Made by a program: the position numbers and the translations under genes. 64,000 nucleotides of DNA from an uncultured Verrucomicrobia subdivision 3 bacterium (lineage in GTDB: Bacteria; Verrucomicrobiota; Verrucomicrobiia; Limisphaerales; UBA11358). Of this stretch, positions 1-9,015 are shown in pieces (position 1 is the first letter of the stretch; every line of letters starts with the position of its first letter). The DNA lies in contig CAIQWB010000005.1 in NCBI GenBank assembly GCA_903875465.1, positions 1-64,000 on the forward strand. Direction: 5' to 3'. The notes beneath the pieces were generated by a model, which worked only from the letters and a program-made list of their open reading frames with translations, made no database searches and had not been told where the DNA came from.

Positions 1-118
1 TCGCCGAGCCTGTATCTCATTGAGGGCCAACGGCCCGCCCTCATACCAGCCTGGGCCACCGGCCCAGGTAAACCGTCCCATCCCCTTTTAGGGCTGAAGG
101 CCCGTCCCATCGACTAAG
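1..118. repeat. Hairpin-rich dispersed repeat, copy 1
   Basis: The same ~118-bp sequence recurs at 2530-2648 with only a handful of changes. It holds three hairpins in a row: GGGCC/GGCCC around 24-36, CCTGGGCC/GGCCCAGG at 50-68, and GGGC/GCCC at about 91-103, each with a loop of only a few bases. The left end may continue beyond the window. No ORF here looks real. It resembles the palindromic intergenic repeats common in Verrucomicrobiota and Planctomycetota genomes; that link is from memory and not checked. Confidence 0.8.
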
Positions 119-300
119 CAACACCACCAGTCATCCTCATTTCACCGGCGGCGTGGCTTAGCTTTTGACCCGGTCACGTCACCTGAGTAAGTTCGACCGG
201 TGTCGCCGCTTGAACGCATGCCTGGCCAGGTCGCCACGCACCAGCTCCTATCCGGACGGTTGGCTTGAAGCTTGCATGTTGAATATTCTCTGAATATTGG

Positions 301-514
301 AGTTTGAAATTTGCAGTTTCCTCCCCCCCCGCCGCAGCAATGCCTCATCCCACCGGGACACTCTTCGCCAGTTCAATGCCGGTCCGACCATCCTGCGAGC
401 CCGCCTGCTGTCCCCATCATCCACCCTGAGCTGGTAGGAAACGACGTAAGGAGTTTCTAATTAAATCCCCGCCCCGGCCATTTTGAAATCTGAAATTTCC
501 CATCTGAAATCCCC
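301..514. repeat. ~212-bp direct repeat, copy A
   Basis: This segment is almost identical to 1013-1224. The visible differences are a longer C run near 321-330 and a few single-base changes. It starts with AGTTTGAAATTTG and ends in the GAAATCTGAAATTTCCC / CATCTGAAATCCCC tract. No coding potential is apparent. The two copies flank the small cassette-like ORF at 683-991, which suggests duplication or recombination around that insert. The stretch between this repeat and the ORF (515-682) shows nothing recognisable except the left cassette end at 659. Confidence 0.85.
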
Positions 515-658
515 AATTCTTTGCCCCTCCGCCTGTGGCTGTTGCCGGTTCCATAATGGCCCCCTGGTTAGCCATCTGATGCTCGACAGGCCAGATTTAA
601 AGGATTATACCCAATTCTATGAATGGTGCTAAACCACACAATCGTGACTCACTATCAT

Positions 659-1011
659 GTTAGGCATCCTAGCGCGCACTTTATGAACATTACATCCCGA
701 TACTCCGACATTCCCGAAGTTGTGATTGACGAGTCGAAGATTCCGGCGGCGGTTCGCCATCTTCTTCCGCTGGCGAGAGAGTGGAGCATCAGCGATGATG
801 TCCAGCTTGATGGTTTCATCAAGGCAGCATCGCCAGAAAAGCGGCGAGAGTTTTTTGAGGCATTCCGTCCGCACTTCGCTGCGCTGGCCGCATGGAATCG
901 AGAGTCAGCGCAGCTTGTGCCGCAGCCGGACGAGCTTGTTCTTTTTGACATCGCAGCAAACGCAGCCGCGACAGTTGGCAGCACATTATGATTTTGACCC
1001 GGATGCCTAAC
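659..1011 (+). mobile_element. Integron-cassette-like unit with 11-bp inverted ends
   Basis: The left end reads GTTAGGCATCC (659-669) and the right end GGATGCCTAAC (1001-1011), an exact inverted repeat. GTTAGGC fits the GTTRRRY R' core and GCCTAAC fits the RYYYAAC R'' core of integron attC sites. A single small ORF (683-991) fills the unit, starting 14 bases after the left end and stopping 9 bases before the right end, which is the compact layout of gene cassettes. No integrase, attI or complete attC is visible: no GTTRRRY partner follows the right end, because the ~212-bp repeat begins there. It is therefore best read as a decayed or relocated cassette. A small element with terminal inverted repeats is the alternative. 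Confidence 0.45.
683..991 (+). CDS. Small hypothetical protein in a cassette-like unit
   Basis: This is a 102-residue soluble protein with no signal peptide and no membrane segment. I do not recognise a family. The sequence is mixed and globular-looking, rich in charged residues (for example SPEKRREFFEAF near residues 49-60), and it ends in an alanine-rich segment. The start at 683 is preferred over the in-frame ATG at 623 because 683 lies just inside the cassette-like boundary at 659-669; the upstream part would cross that boundary. There is no Shine-Dalgarno sequence. Single small ORFs of unknown function are typical cargo of environmental integron cassettes. That it is a real gene is plausible but not proven. 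Confidence 0.5.
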   Translation: MNITSRYSDIPEVVIDESKIPAAVRHLLPLAREWSISDDVQLDGFIKAASPEKRREFFEAFRPHFAALAAWNRESAQLVPQPDELVLFDIAANAAATVGSTL

Positions 1012-1012
1012 C

Positions 1013-1224
1013 AGTTTGAAATTTGAAGTTTCCTCCCTCCGCCGCAGCAATGCCTCATCCCACCGGGACACTCTTCGCCAGTTCAATGCCGGTCCGACCA
1101 TCCTGCGAGCCCGCCTGCTGTCCCAATCATCCACCCTGAGCTGGTAGGAAACGACGTAAGGAGTTTCTAATTAAATCCCCGCCCCGGCCTGTTTGAAATC
1201 TGAAATTTCCCATCTGAAATCCCC
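1013..1224. repeat. ~212-bp direct repeat, copy B
   Basis: This is the second copy of the repeat at 301-514. It begins one base after the right end (1001-1011) of the cassette-like unit. The core around GCCGCAGCAATGCCTCATCC and the tail are essentially unchanged, so the duplication looks recent. Confidence 0.85.
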
Positions 1225-1499
1225 TGACCGTACCCCTACAAGTGGACTGGTTTCAAAGTTAGTCGTTGCCAGTCTCATTTGGTTCAACCCAAGGCGTCTG
1301 CTGACCATTCCTCCTCCCCGTCCGCCATAGGAGCTGCGTCGGCGGATCGTGGGGGTGAGGGCGAACGTCACGTCTCCCACCGGGACTGATCTCCTCAATT
1401 CACTGACCGCGCCAACTATAAATTACACAAACTTAGATTGATAAGCTGGAGTATTGCAAAAATACAACCGCTTGGCGCCCATCCCTCCGCCACCTGCTC
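1225..1499. other. Intergenic stretch without a supported gene
   Basis: Only short, low-quality ORFs are present. A segment near 1371-1415 (TCCCACCGGGACT onward) weakly resembles the TCCCACCGGGACA part of the direct repeats, so this may be a more diverged relative of them. The A+T-rich part near 1416-1460 could hold a promoter, but no clear -35/-10 pair stands out, and the next gene on the right is transcribed toward this stretch. Confidence 0.4.
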
Positions 1500-2372
1500 C
1501 TACGGTGGGTCAGCCGCACCCGCCTGCAACCGGGTGGCGAAGGGAAAACGGTAAGTGGTTTGCCCCATCGCCAGTGCCTGGCCAAATGCCAGCATGGCCG
1601 CATGTCCCTCGGCCGTCACCGTCAACGGTGGCAGAAACAAATTGACCGCCATCCCTTTGAGGCTGCCCATCCAATGTTGCCAGAGGCTGTCCGCTGCCGT
1701 GGCCGATTTCAGCGAGTCCAGCGTCACTTCCATCTGCGGCGGACCCGTTTGCCGGCGAAACGTCAGCGCCTTCACCCGCGCCACCAGTTCATTCTCCGGA
1801 CCAATCACCCCGTTATGACTGGCCAGGTCCTCCAGCCGGATGCTGACCGGACTTGCCTGGCCCTGCGCATTGAATCGCAGCCGCACCTCCGTCACCGTGG
1901 GTTCCCCGTTGGTCAGCCACCCGGCGATCTCCACGCTCCCCCGGCCCGCCCCGGCCACCTGAATCGCCGTGAGTTGATGGGTTAGCGGATGGCCGGCGAG
2001 CAATTCCTGCCGCCGCCGCTGAATCTTGCCCGTATGATCAAAAACACTCCGCTGCAACCCCGCGCCCGTCAGCGCAAATTCACAGACCGCCCGGAACTCC
2101 GCCCCATTCGTCACGCAGTGCCGGGACAGGATGCGGGCCTGCTGGGTATTGCCGGCGTTGGTGTGCACCGCCACTGTATCCGGGGAAATCAGCGGGATAA
2201 AATACATGAAATCATTCAGCGGATTTTCCGGTGCGGTACGGCTGCGGTAATCAAAGTGCAGTGTCGGCCCCGTCAGGGCCGCCGGCAACCGGCCCGCCAG
2301 CAACCACCAACATCCCCAGGCCGCCAGCAGCCACTTCCGATTCACGCGCGGGCCAAAGCTCATGGCCCCCAT
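1500..2372 (-). CDS. Secreted protein of unknown function
   Basis: About 290 residues from the start at 2372; another ATG at 2363 is possible, and a longer in-frame start at 2420 would add an unlikely N-terminus. The N-terminus (MGAMSFGPRVNRKW followed by LLAAWGCWWLLAGRLPAA) looks like a signal peptide with an Ala-rich cleavage region. The rest is a soluble, beta-rich-looking domain with no cysteine clusters or recognisable catalytic motif. I do not recognise a family. It stands alone between repeats and is transcribed away from the GH2 gene, so context gives no function. Its composition is like that of the resident genes. Confidence 0.65.
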   Translation of the reverse strand: MGAMSFGPRVNRKWLLAAWGCWWLLAGRLPAALTGPTLHFDYRSRTAPENPLNDFMYFIPLISPDTVAVHTNAGNTQQARILSRHCVTNGAEFRAVCEFALTGAGLQRSVFDHTGKIQRRRQELLAGHPLTHQLTAIQVAGAGRGSVEIAGWLTNGEPTVTEVRLRFNAQGQASPVSIRLEDLASHNGVIGPENELVARVKALTFRRQTGPPQMEVTLDSLKSATAADSLWQHWMGSLKGMAVNLFLPPLTVTAEGHAAMLAFGQALAMGQTTYRFPFATRLQAGAADPP

Positions 2373-2529
2373 GTTTCCAGCCCGGCCCCTATAATTCAAC
2401 CCGAAAGCCGCACTTAACAACCCCCGTCAGGGGGCCGGCCATGGACCCTTGATATGCTGGGGATGCGGCACTGCTTCTGGTGTTTGCCCCCGGTTGTCAA
2501 TTCGTCGATCCTTGGGCGCTGAGCCGGTA

Positions 2530-2648
2530 TCGCTGAGCCTGTATCTCATTGCGGGCCAACGGCCCGGCCTCATACCAGCCTGGGCCACCGGCCCAGGTAA
2601 ACCGTCCCCTACCCCTGTTAGGGCTGAAGGCCCGTCTCATCGATTAGC
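2530..2648. repeat. Hairpin-rich dispersed repeat, copy 2
   Basis: Near-identical to positions 1-118, in the same orientation, with the three short stem-loops retained. Together the two copies bracket about 2.4 kb containing the direct repeats and the cassette-like unit. Confidence 0.8.
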
Positions 2649-3091
2649 TTCGGCAGTTCATCGGCTCACGGAATACCGCACCGCGCTTATCACCGCAGCC
2701 ACCACCGGCAAGATTGATGTGCGTAACGTGAAAGTCCCTAGGGCATGGCCTTGCTTCCTTGGGTGTATTTTAGGTCAAAGCCCCTCATTCCGGCCTATTC
2801 TGCCACCAGGCCCTTTCTCTTGTGTCATAAAATAATCTAAAAACGGCCAATTTTACGATGTTTGCGGCTATTTAATGATTTTTCCCCAAGCCGGCGGCCC
2901 CTTGTCTCCGGTGCTTCCGGCAACCTAATTCCTGCACCGGCCTCATTTGACAATATCCCCCCGCTGTCCTATACTCATCAAGCGAGCGGTTTAAGCGGGG
3001 TGGTTAATCCACGCCTCCACCCGTGCCCCGTGGTCGCCTTGCGCCGCTCCCGGTTCTTTGACATCCCAAAACCGCTGCCCCGAACCTGTAG

Positions 3092-3110
3092 GCCGGGTCC
3101 CCGACCCGGC
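3092..3110. repeat. Short hairpin GCCGGGTC-CCC-GACCCGGC
   Basis: A perfect 8-bp stem with a 3-base loop lies in the intergenic region upstream of the GH2 gene. No U-rich tail follows, so it is not a typical intrinsic terminator. It looks like a small dispersed palindrome. Confidence 0.6.
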
Positions 3111-3427
3111 GCTGGCGGCTAAACCCCGTCAAAGCGCACCTAATCGTGCCTAATCGTACCTTTGCCAGTCTTTGACTTTCGACCTTGGACATTCCCGCGT
3201 AAACCCCCTGCCAAGCGTTAAAAGTACCGCAACCCATGGAAAAACAATCCAATGCAACAAATTAGCCAAAAATCCCGTCAAGCCCCGTCACCCCCCCCCC
3301 CCCGGGAGGTTTACCCATTTCCAATGACCCGAAATTTGCTTGCCATGACCCCGCCTCCAAGCTGCGCCAAATTTGACCGCCTCAGGCTTGTCACTCCCGC
3401 GCCTTTCGACAAACATGTCCCCTATCC

Positions 3428-6256
3428 ATGAAATGCGTTGATCAAAATAAGCGGCCGGGTGGCTGGCGGAATTTCTGCCTGCAATCAGTTTGCTGGTGCC
3501 TGCTGCTGGCCGCAGGCTGGGTTCCAGCCCAGGAAACCGAAAGCCAGTTCCTCTCCGGCCAGGGCAAGGATGATGCCATCCCTTGGAAATTTTTCTGCAC
3601 TTCCGGGGCTAATTCAGGCTTTTGGACGAATCTCCCGGTGCCCTCCCACTGGGATGTCCATGGGTTTGGCACCTTGCATTATGAAAAGGACCTCACCAAT
3701 GCCTATGCCGAGCAGGGGCTTTATGAACATGAATTTTCCGTGCCCGCCGCCTGGTCCGGCAAACGCGTGTTTCTGGTCTTTGAAGGGGTCATGACCGATA
3801 CCGAGGTGAAACTCAATGGCCAGTCCGCCGGCCCGGTGCATCAAGGCAGTTTCTATCGGTTTAAGTATGAGGTCACCTCGTCGTTGCATTTCACCGGGGC
3901 CAACCGGCTGGAAGTCACCGTGGCCAAACATTCCGCCAATCAATCCATCAACCAGGCCGAGCGGCAAGCCGATTTTTGGGTGTTTGGCGGGATTTACCGC
4001 CCCGTGCACCTGGACGCCGTGCCCACCCAGTTTATTGACCGGCTGGCCATCAATGCCCGGGCCGATGGCTCCCTGGCCGCCGATGTCTTCCTGGACCACG
4101 CGGACGATGGGGAGTTGGTGGAGGCCCAGGTGCAAACGGTCGCGGGGGTGCCGGTGGGCCCGGTGTTTACCGCCCCCATCAAGGACCAAAAGGCCATCCT
4201 CCAAACCCGGATCGCCGGGCCGAAACTGTGGAATGCCGAAACCCCCAACCTCTATTGCCTGGCCGTCCGGTTACAGCAATCCGGACGGACCATCCATCAA
4301 CTGACCCAGCGCTTCGGTTTTCGCACCTTCGAAGTGCGTGCCGGTGATGGCCTGTACCTCAATGGCCAGCGCATTATTTTGAAAGGGGCCAACCGGCATT
4401 CCTTTTGGCCGGACTCCGGTCGCTGTCTCAGCGAGGCGGTCCAGCGCCTGGACATTGAAACCATTAAGGATGCGAACATGAATGCCGTGCGCATGTCCCA
4501 TTATCCGCCGGACAGCCGGTTTCTGGATCTCTGCGATGAATACGGCCTGTATGTGCTGGATGAACTCACCGGCTGGCACCATGCCTACGACAACACCGTC
4601 GGCCCCCGGCTCGTCCGTGAAATGGTGGAGCGGGATGTGAATCACCCCGCCATTCTGTTTTGGGACAACGGCAATGAGGGGGGCTTCAATACCAACCTGG
4701 ACCATCTCTTTCCCGAATTAGATCCCCAGCAGCGCCGGGTCTTGCATCCCTGGGCCACCTTCAGTGGCCTGAACACCGCCCATTACCTGGCTTTTGACCG
4801 CGCGGAAATCGCCAGTGCCGGCCGCAAGGTTTATTACTCCAACAACCAGGAAGTTGTCGCCACCAATGATCCCGCCCAATATATCTACCTGCCCACGGAA
4901 TTTCTGCACGGGCTGTTTGACGGTGGTGCCGGTGCCGGCCTCGATGATTACTGGCACATGATGATGAGTCATCCGCTCGCTGCCGGTGGTTTCATCTGGG
5001 CCCTGCTGGACGATGGTTTGAAACGTCCTGACACCGGCGAAATCGACACCGCTGGCAACCGGGCCCCCGATGGCATCGTGGGTCCTTACCGCCAGCGCGA
5101 GGGCAGCTATTATGCCATCCGCGAAATATGGTCGCCCATTCAAGTCACCCGGCAGCCCGGCGGTCACTTTTTAATCGCCAATCATTACAGCTTCACCGAT
5201 GCGAAGGATTGCAAATTCACCTGGCAGTTGCGCCAGTACGGACTGCCGTCCGCCGCCGGTCGCCTGACCGTGCTGCGCTCCGGCACCCTTGCTTCCCCGG
5301 CCATTCCGCCCGGCGGCACCGGCCTGTTGGAAGCCGACCCCGCCGCCGATTCGCCCCATGCCGATGCCCTCGCTTTGCGCGTGGAAGACCCCACCGGCCG
5401 CGAACTGTGGACATGGGTTTGGCCGCTGAACCACGACGATTCGGCGCGCCTGCCGGAAGACACCACCGCCTGGAATCATGCCGTCCCCTGCGAAACCAAT
5501 GGTGAAATTCAAGTGGTGGCCGGCGATTTGACCGTGGGCTTCAGCAAAGCCACTGGTTTGCTCACCCGGGCCCGGCGTGGTCACCAGACGTTCTCCCTGA
5601 CCAACGGGCCGGTGCTGACCCCCGCCAATGGCCGCCTCAGCGAGATTCATTTTGCCGAGGACGGACCGGATGCCCTGGTGTCCGCCCATTTTGCGGGGGA
5701 TCTTAAATCCATCGTCTGGCGGATCAATGGGAATGGCTGGGTGGATTGTGATTATCGTTACACTGCCGCCGGCACGAATGATTATCTGGGGGTGACGTTT
5801 GATTATCCCGAGCATTTGGTCCGGCACAAGCGCTGGCTGGGGGACGGTCCTTATCGCGTCTACAAAAACCGCTTGCGCGGCGTCAGCTTTGGCCTCTATG
5901 AGAATGATTATAACAATACGCTCACCGGCTTTCACGATTGGGTTTACCCCGAGTTTAAAGGGGTCTTTGCCGGGGTTCGCTGGATGCAATGGGACACCAC
6001 TGAAGGTCAGTTGACCATTCTCAACCGCAGCCGCGTGCCTTACTTGCAAGTACTCACACCCGAATTTGCCCCCGCCAAAATTTGCGGGCAGGCCTTGGCT
6101 GAGTTCCCCACCTGCGGTCTGGCGTTTTTGGACACCATCCCGCCGATTGGCAGCAAATTCAAGGCCGCCCGTTTCGGTGGTCCCCAAGGCCAGCCCAATG
6201 TGGTCCACGGGGAATACTCCGGCAGCGTGAGTTTTTACTTCGGAACCTTGCCCTGA
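3428..6256 (+). CDS. Glycoside hydrolase family 2 protein, secreted
   Basis: A 942-residue GH2 enzyme (beta-galactosidase, beta-glucuronidase or related exo-beta-glycosidase). An N-terminal signal peptide (CWCLLLAAGWVPA) is followed by a sugar-binding jelly roll (~40-190), an Ig-like sandwich (~195-300), a TIM barrel (~300-590) and a C-terminal beta-sandwich region resembling the beta-galactosidase small-chain part (~690-940). The segment NHPAILFWDNGNEGG carries the expected acid/base Glu417, and YLPTEF carries the expected nucleophile Glu491. Substrate cannot be read from sequence. It converges on the GH78 gene with only 14 bases between the stops. Both neighbours favour a role in trimming a complex pectin. 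There is no visible ribosome-binding site. Confidence 0.88.
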   Translation: MKCVDQNKRPGGWRNFCLQSVCWCLLLAAGWVPAQETESQFLSGQGKDDAIPWKFFCTSGANSGFWTNLPVPSHWDVHGFGTLHYEKDLTNAYAEQGLYEHEFSVPAAWSGKRVFLVFEGVMTDTEVKLNGQSAGPVHQGSFYRFKYEVTSSLHFTGANRLEVTVAKHSANQSINQAERQADFWVFGGIYRPVHLDAVPTQFIDRLAINARADGSLAADVFLDHADDGELVEAQVQTVAGVPVGPVFTAPIKDQKAILQTRIAGPKLWNAETPNLYCLAVRLQQSGRTIHQLTQRFGFRTFEVRAGDGLYLNGQRIILKGANRHSFWPDSGRCLSEAVQRLDIETIKDANMNAVRMSHYPPDSRFLDLCDEYGLYVLDELTGWHHAYDNTVGPRLVREMVERDVNHPAILFWDNGNEGGFNTNLDHLFPELDPQQRRVLHPWATFSGLNTAHYLAFDRAEIASAGRKVYYSNNQEVVATNDPAQYIYLPTEFLHGLFDGGAGAGLDDYWHMMMSHPLAAGGFIWALLDDGLKRPDTGEIDTAGNRAPDGIVGPYRQREGSYYAIREIWSPIQVTRQPGGHFLIANHYSFTDAKDCKFTWQLRQYGLPSAAGRLTVLRSGTLASPAIPPGGTGLLEADPAADSPHADALALRVEDPTGRELWTWVWPLNHDDSARLPEDTTAWNHAVPCETNGEIQVVAGDLTVGFSKATGLLTRARRGHQTFSLTNGPVLTPANGRLSEIHFAEDGPDALVSAHFAGDLKSIVWRINGNGWVDCDYRYTAAGTNDYLGVTFDYPEHLVRHKRWLGDGPYRVYKNRLRGVSFGLYENDYNNTLTGFHDWVYPEFKGVFAGVRWMQWDTTEGQLTILNRSRVPYLQVLTPEFAPAKICGQALAEFPTCGLAFLDTIPPIGSKFKAARFGGPQGQPNVVHGEYSGSVSFYFGTLP

Positions 6257-6270
6257 TTCGGGCCGGCGGC

Positions 6271-9009
6271 TTAGTGTGCCTCAAATTGGTAGGAGCCCGA
6301 GGCCACCGCGAATACGGCCCGGCCATCCGCGAAGCGCAGGAATTTGACGCCGTCGCTGGCCGCCGCCGGTCGTCCGCTTTCCGTGACTCCATCCGCCGCC
6401 GTCGCGGGAACCTGCACCGTGGCGGTGGTGCCCGGCGGGATGGTGACCGCCAGGGTGAAGGTGTCGCCCGCCTGTTTCCATGCGCTGCCGATTTTGCCGC
6501 GGATGGAATGATAGGATGCTTTCACCCAGGTCAGTCCGGGCACAGGTTGCGGGGCAATGGTGATGGTTTTGAAACCGTTGCCATCCGAGCGGATGCCCGC
6601 CAGGTCGTGATAAAACCATTCCTCAATCTGCCCCAGCATGAAGTGGTTTTGCGAGGTGCTGGTCCCGGCGTTCCACGACTCCGTCAGACTCGTGGCGCCT
6701 TTTTGGAGCTGCATACCGTAACCCGGCTTGTCGGATTGATTGTTCATGGCATAAATCACGTCACTCCGCCCGCCATCGGCTAGGGCGCGCAGCAGATAGC
6801 GGTAACCCACATCCCCCACCGTCAGGGCATTGCCATGCGCGGCCACATCCCGAACCAGGGCCGACACCACAGCGGCCCGGTTGGCTGGCTCGCAAAGGTC
6901 CATCGCCAGGGCGATGGCATTCGCACATTGCGAACCCGTGGCGTAACTGTGCGTGGCCGGATTGAAAAATTCCCGGTTGAAGGCATGGCGAATGTGCCCG
7001 GCTAATGCGGAAAACTCCTGCGCATCAGTGGTTTTTCCCAGCAAGGCAGCGACTTGGGCCAGCACGGCCGCATCCTCATAGTAAAACGCTGTGGCCGTGA
7101 GGGCCACCGGGGTTAATTGCGAAACCCCGGGTTTTTTGGGACCCACATCAAACCAGTCGCCCAGCCCAAAGCTCACGATGTCGTTCGTCGCCTGGCTGCC
7201 CGCATAAGCCAGATAGGCTTTCATGGCGTCATAGTGCCGCCGGAAGAGATGCAGGTCGCCGTCAAATTCATATTGCTGCCACGGCACCAGGATGAAACTG
7301 CTGCTCCATTCGGGCGAGTCACCAAAAGCGCTGCGCAGCCGGTTGGGGTTGGTTTTGTCCCGGAACACCGTGTATTCCGGCGCAATCGTCGGCACCAGGC
7401 CATTGGTGAGCTGCGAATCCGCGATGTCATTCATCGTTTTGGTAAAGAGTTGGGCCAGGTCAAATTCGTAACGCAACGCGAGTCCATTCAAATGATCCTC
7501 CTCCAGCCAGCCCAGGCGTTCGCGGTGCGGACAATCCGTCAGCAGGCTCATCATATTGCTCCGCTGTGCCCAACGCACGAGGTTGCGGATGCGGTTGAAT
7601 AGCGGATTGGAACACGTAAAATCCCCGACGGGTTCCGCCGTGGAATTCACCACCCGTCCCGTTACGGATTTGACCACGGGCAGCGGGCCGCCGGGCCGGG
7701 CGGGCGTGGCGTGAATTTGCCAGTAACGACAGCCCACATAAAAAAACTTGGGTGCCCAGCGTTCCTCCCCATCGGTGGCCTTGGTGAAGTCACACCACAC
7801 ATATCCCCGATGACCAGCCCCCATCGATGACTGGCAAATGGCGCCGTCCGGCCCGAGCAGTTCGGCCGGCAGCAGCCGAATAGTGCTGCCCGCTGGTCCG
7901 CTCACGGTGAGTTGGGGCAGGTGGGCGGCGTTTTGAGCAAGGTCATACAGGTTGTCGCCATTGGTCAGTTGGGATATGGCCACGGGCAGGTGGTTTTCAA
8001 ATTCCCGAATCGGCGGGGCGGAACATTCCCATCCATGCAGGATGCCGCCCGGCCCCTCGACCAAAATCGCCCGGCCCCATCGGGAGTCATCAAATCCATT
8101 TGCATTCCAGCCTGCCGGCCGCCGGCGTTCGTCATCATCCTCGCCTCCGTAAATCGAAGAGAAGGTGATGGGACCGCCGGTCACGCGCCAACGGTCATCC
8201 GTGGCCAGGTACTCCACCCCCCCATCCCGGTATTCCAGGCGGATTTGCGCGATGGCTTTTTGCGGGCCAAAGGAGCCTTTGAATTTCGTAAAGCGCCCCG
8301 TCACGCTCAGCACATTATACATGCCATTGCCCAGTTCCAGGCCGATGGTATTGGGTCCGGGGCGCAGGCTGGTGGTTAAGTCGCGCGTCTCATAGAGACA
8401 GGTTTTGTCATATTTACTCCAGCCGGGGGCCAGGAAATCCTGGCCCACCTTTTTTCCATTGAGCGTCAACTCGTATTGCCCCAGCCCGCAGACATTCAGC
8501 ATGGCGCGTTGCAAGCCCGGCTTGACCACCCATTCACGGCGTAATAGCAGGGACGGCAGGTTGGTGTCCGCCGCGCCGATCCATTGGCCATGCCAGTCCG
8601 CCTTGGTCAGGACACCCATGGTCCAGGTGGCGGGCTCGCTCCAGGCGGAGGCATGCCCCTTGACGTCCCACACCCGGACTTTCCAAAACACCTGCTCCGC
8701 TGAGCATAAAGGAGTTCCCGCATATGGCATTTGAATGGTTTCTTCTGTGGCCATCCGTCCACTATCCCAGAGATCCCCCTGATTCAGCCCCAATTTTTCC
8801 GCCGAAGTCGCCACCAGAATTTCACAGGCGGTTTGCTTTTGACCCCGCTCGCTACTGGTGAGTTGCCAGCCAAGCTGGGGGTTGGGCGTTTCCACCCCCA
8901 ACGGATTCACCGCATAATCGCAACGCAAAGCCACGGGGATCAATTCCGCCTGGAGCGTAAAAACCGGCAGCATTTGCGCCAGCCAAAGGGCCGGCCGGTA
9001 AAATTTCAT
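6271..9009 (-). CDS. GH78-type alpha-L-rhamnosidase, secreted
   Basis: 912 residues with the family layout: signal peptide (LWLAQMLPVFTLQA), N-terminal Ig-like and carbohydrate-binding beta domains (concanavalin-like and D-galactose-binding-like, ~25-450), an (alpha/alpha)6 barrel (~450-800) and a C-terminal beta-sandwich. The hallmark DCPHRERLGW segment (492-501) includes the proposed general-acid region. Members release terminal L-rhamnose from rhamnogalacturonan side chains or flavonoid glycosides. The gene lies 6 bases downstream of the GH141-like gene, so the two are one transcription unit. Compared with the second GH78 protein in this window it has HRERLGWLEE where the other has QRDERQGWLGD, so the two belong to different subgroups and probably act on different linkages. 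Confidence 0.88.
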   Translation of the reverse strand: MKFYRPALWLAQMLPVFTLQAELIPVALRCDYAVNPLGVETPNPQLGWQLTSSERGQKQTACEILVATSAEKLGLNQGDLWDSGRMATEETIQMPYAGTPLCSAEQVFWKVRVWDVKGHASAWSEPATWTMGVLTKADWHGQWIGAADTNLPSLLLRREWVVKPGLQRAMLNVCGLGQYELTLNGKKVGQDFLAPGWSKYDKTCLYETRDLTTSLRPGPNTIGLELGNGMYNVLSVTGRFTKFKGSFGPQKAIAQIRLEYRDGGVEYLATDDRWRVTGGPITFSSIYGGEDDDERRRPAGWNANGFDDSRWGRAILVEGPGGILHGWECSAPPIREFENHLPVAISQLTNGDNLYDLAQNAAHLPQLTVSGPAGSTIRLLPAELLGPDGAICQSSMGAGHRGYVWCDFTKATDGEERWAPKFFYVGCRYWQIHATPARPGGPLPVVKSVTGRVVNSTAEPVGDFTCSNPLFNRIRNLVRWAQRSNMMSLLTDCPHRERLGWLEEDHLNGLALRYEFDLAQLFTKTMNDIADSQLTNGLVPTIAPEYTVFRDKTNPNRLRSAFGDSPEWSSSFILVPWQQYEFDGDLHLFRRHYDAMKAYLAYAGSQATNDIVSFGLGDWFDVGPKKPGVSQLTPVALTATAFYYEDAAVLAQVAALLGKTTDAQEFSALAGHIRHAFNREFFNPATHSYATGSQCANAIALAMDLCEPANRAAVVSALVRDVAAHGNALTVGDVGYRYLLRALADGGRSDVIYAMNNQSDKPGYGMQLQKGATSLTESWNAGTSTSQNHFMLGQIEEWFYHDLAGIRSDGNGFKTITIAPQPVPGLTWVKASYHSIRGKIGSAWKQAGDTFTLAVTIPPGTTATVQVPATAADGVTESGRPAAASDGVKFLRFADGRAVFAVASGSYQFEAH

Positions 9010-9015
9010 GGTGTC

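Larger units (their letters stand above)
2373..3427. other. 1-kb intergenic region upstream of the GH2 gene
   Basis: No convincing gene is present. It contains the second hairpin-rich repeat (2530-2648), a short hairpin at 3092-3110 and a run of 13 C at 3291-3303 directly followed by GGGAGG. Short ORFs here lack starts, signal sequences and codon structure. Any promoter for the GH2 gene must lie in the last few hundred bases, but I could not pick a clear -35/-10 pair. Confidence 0.6.

Noticed and set aside
1454-1645. Short proline-rich ORF overlapping the 3' end of the secreted unknown protein
   Set aside because: Low complexity (many Pro), antisense to the better-supported gene, no initiation signal.
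1-3427. CRISPR array or tandem repeat array in the repeat-rich left end
   Set aside because: Only two copies of each repeat, too long and too far apart, with no regular spacers.
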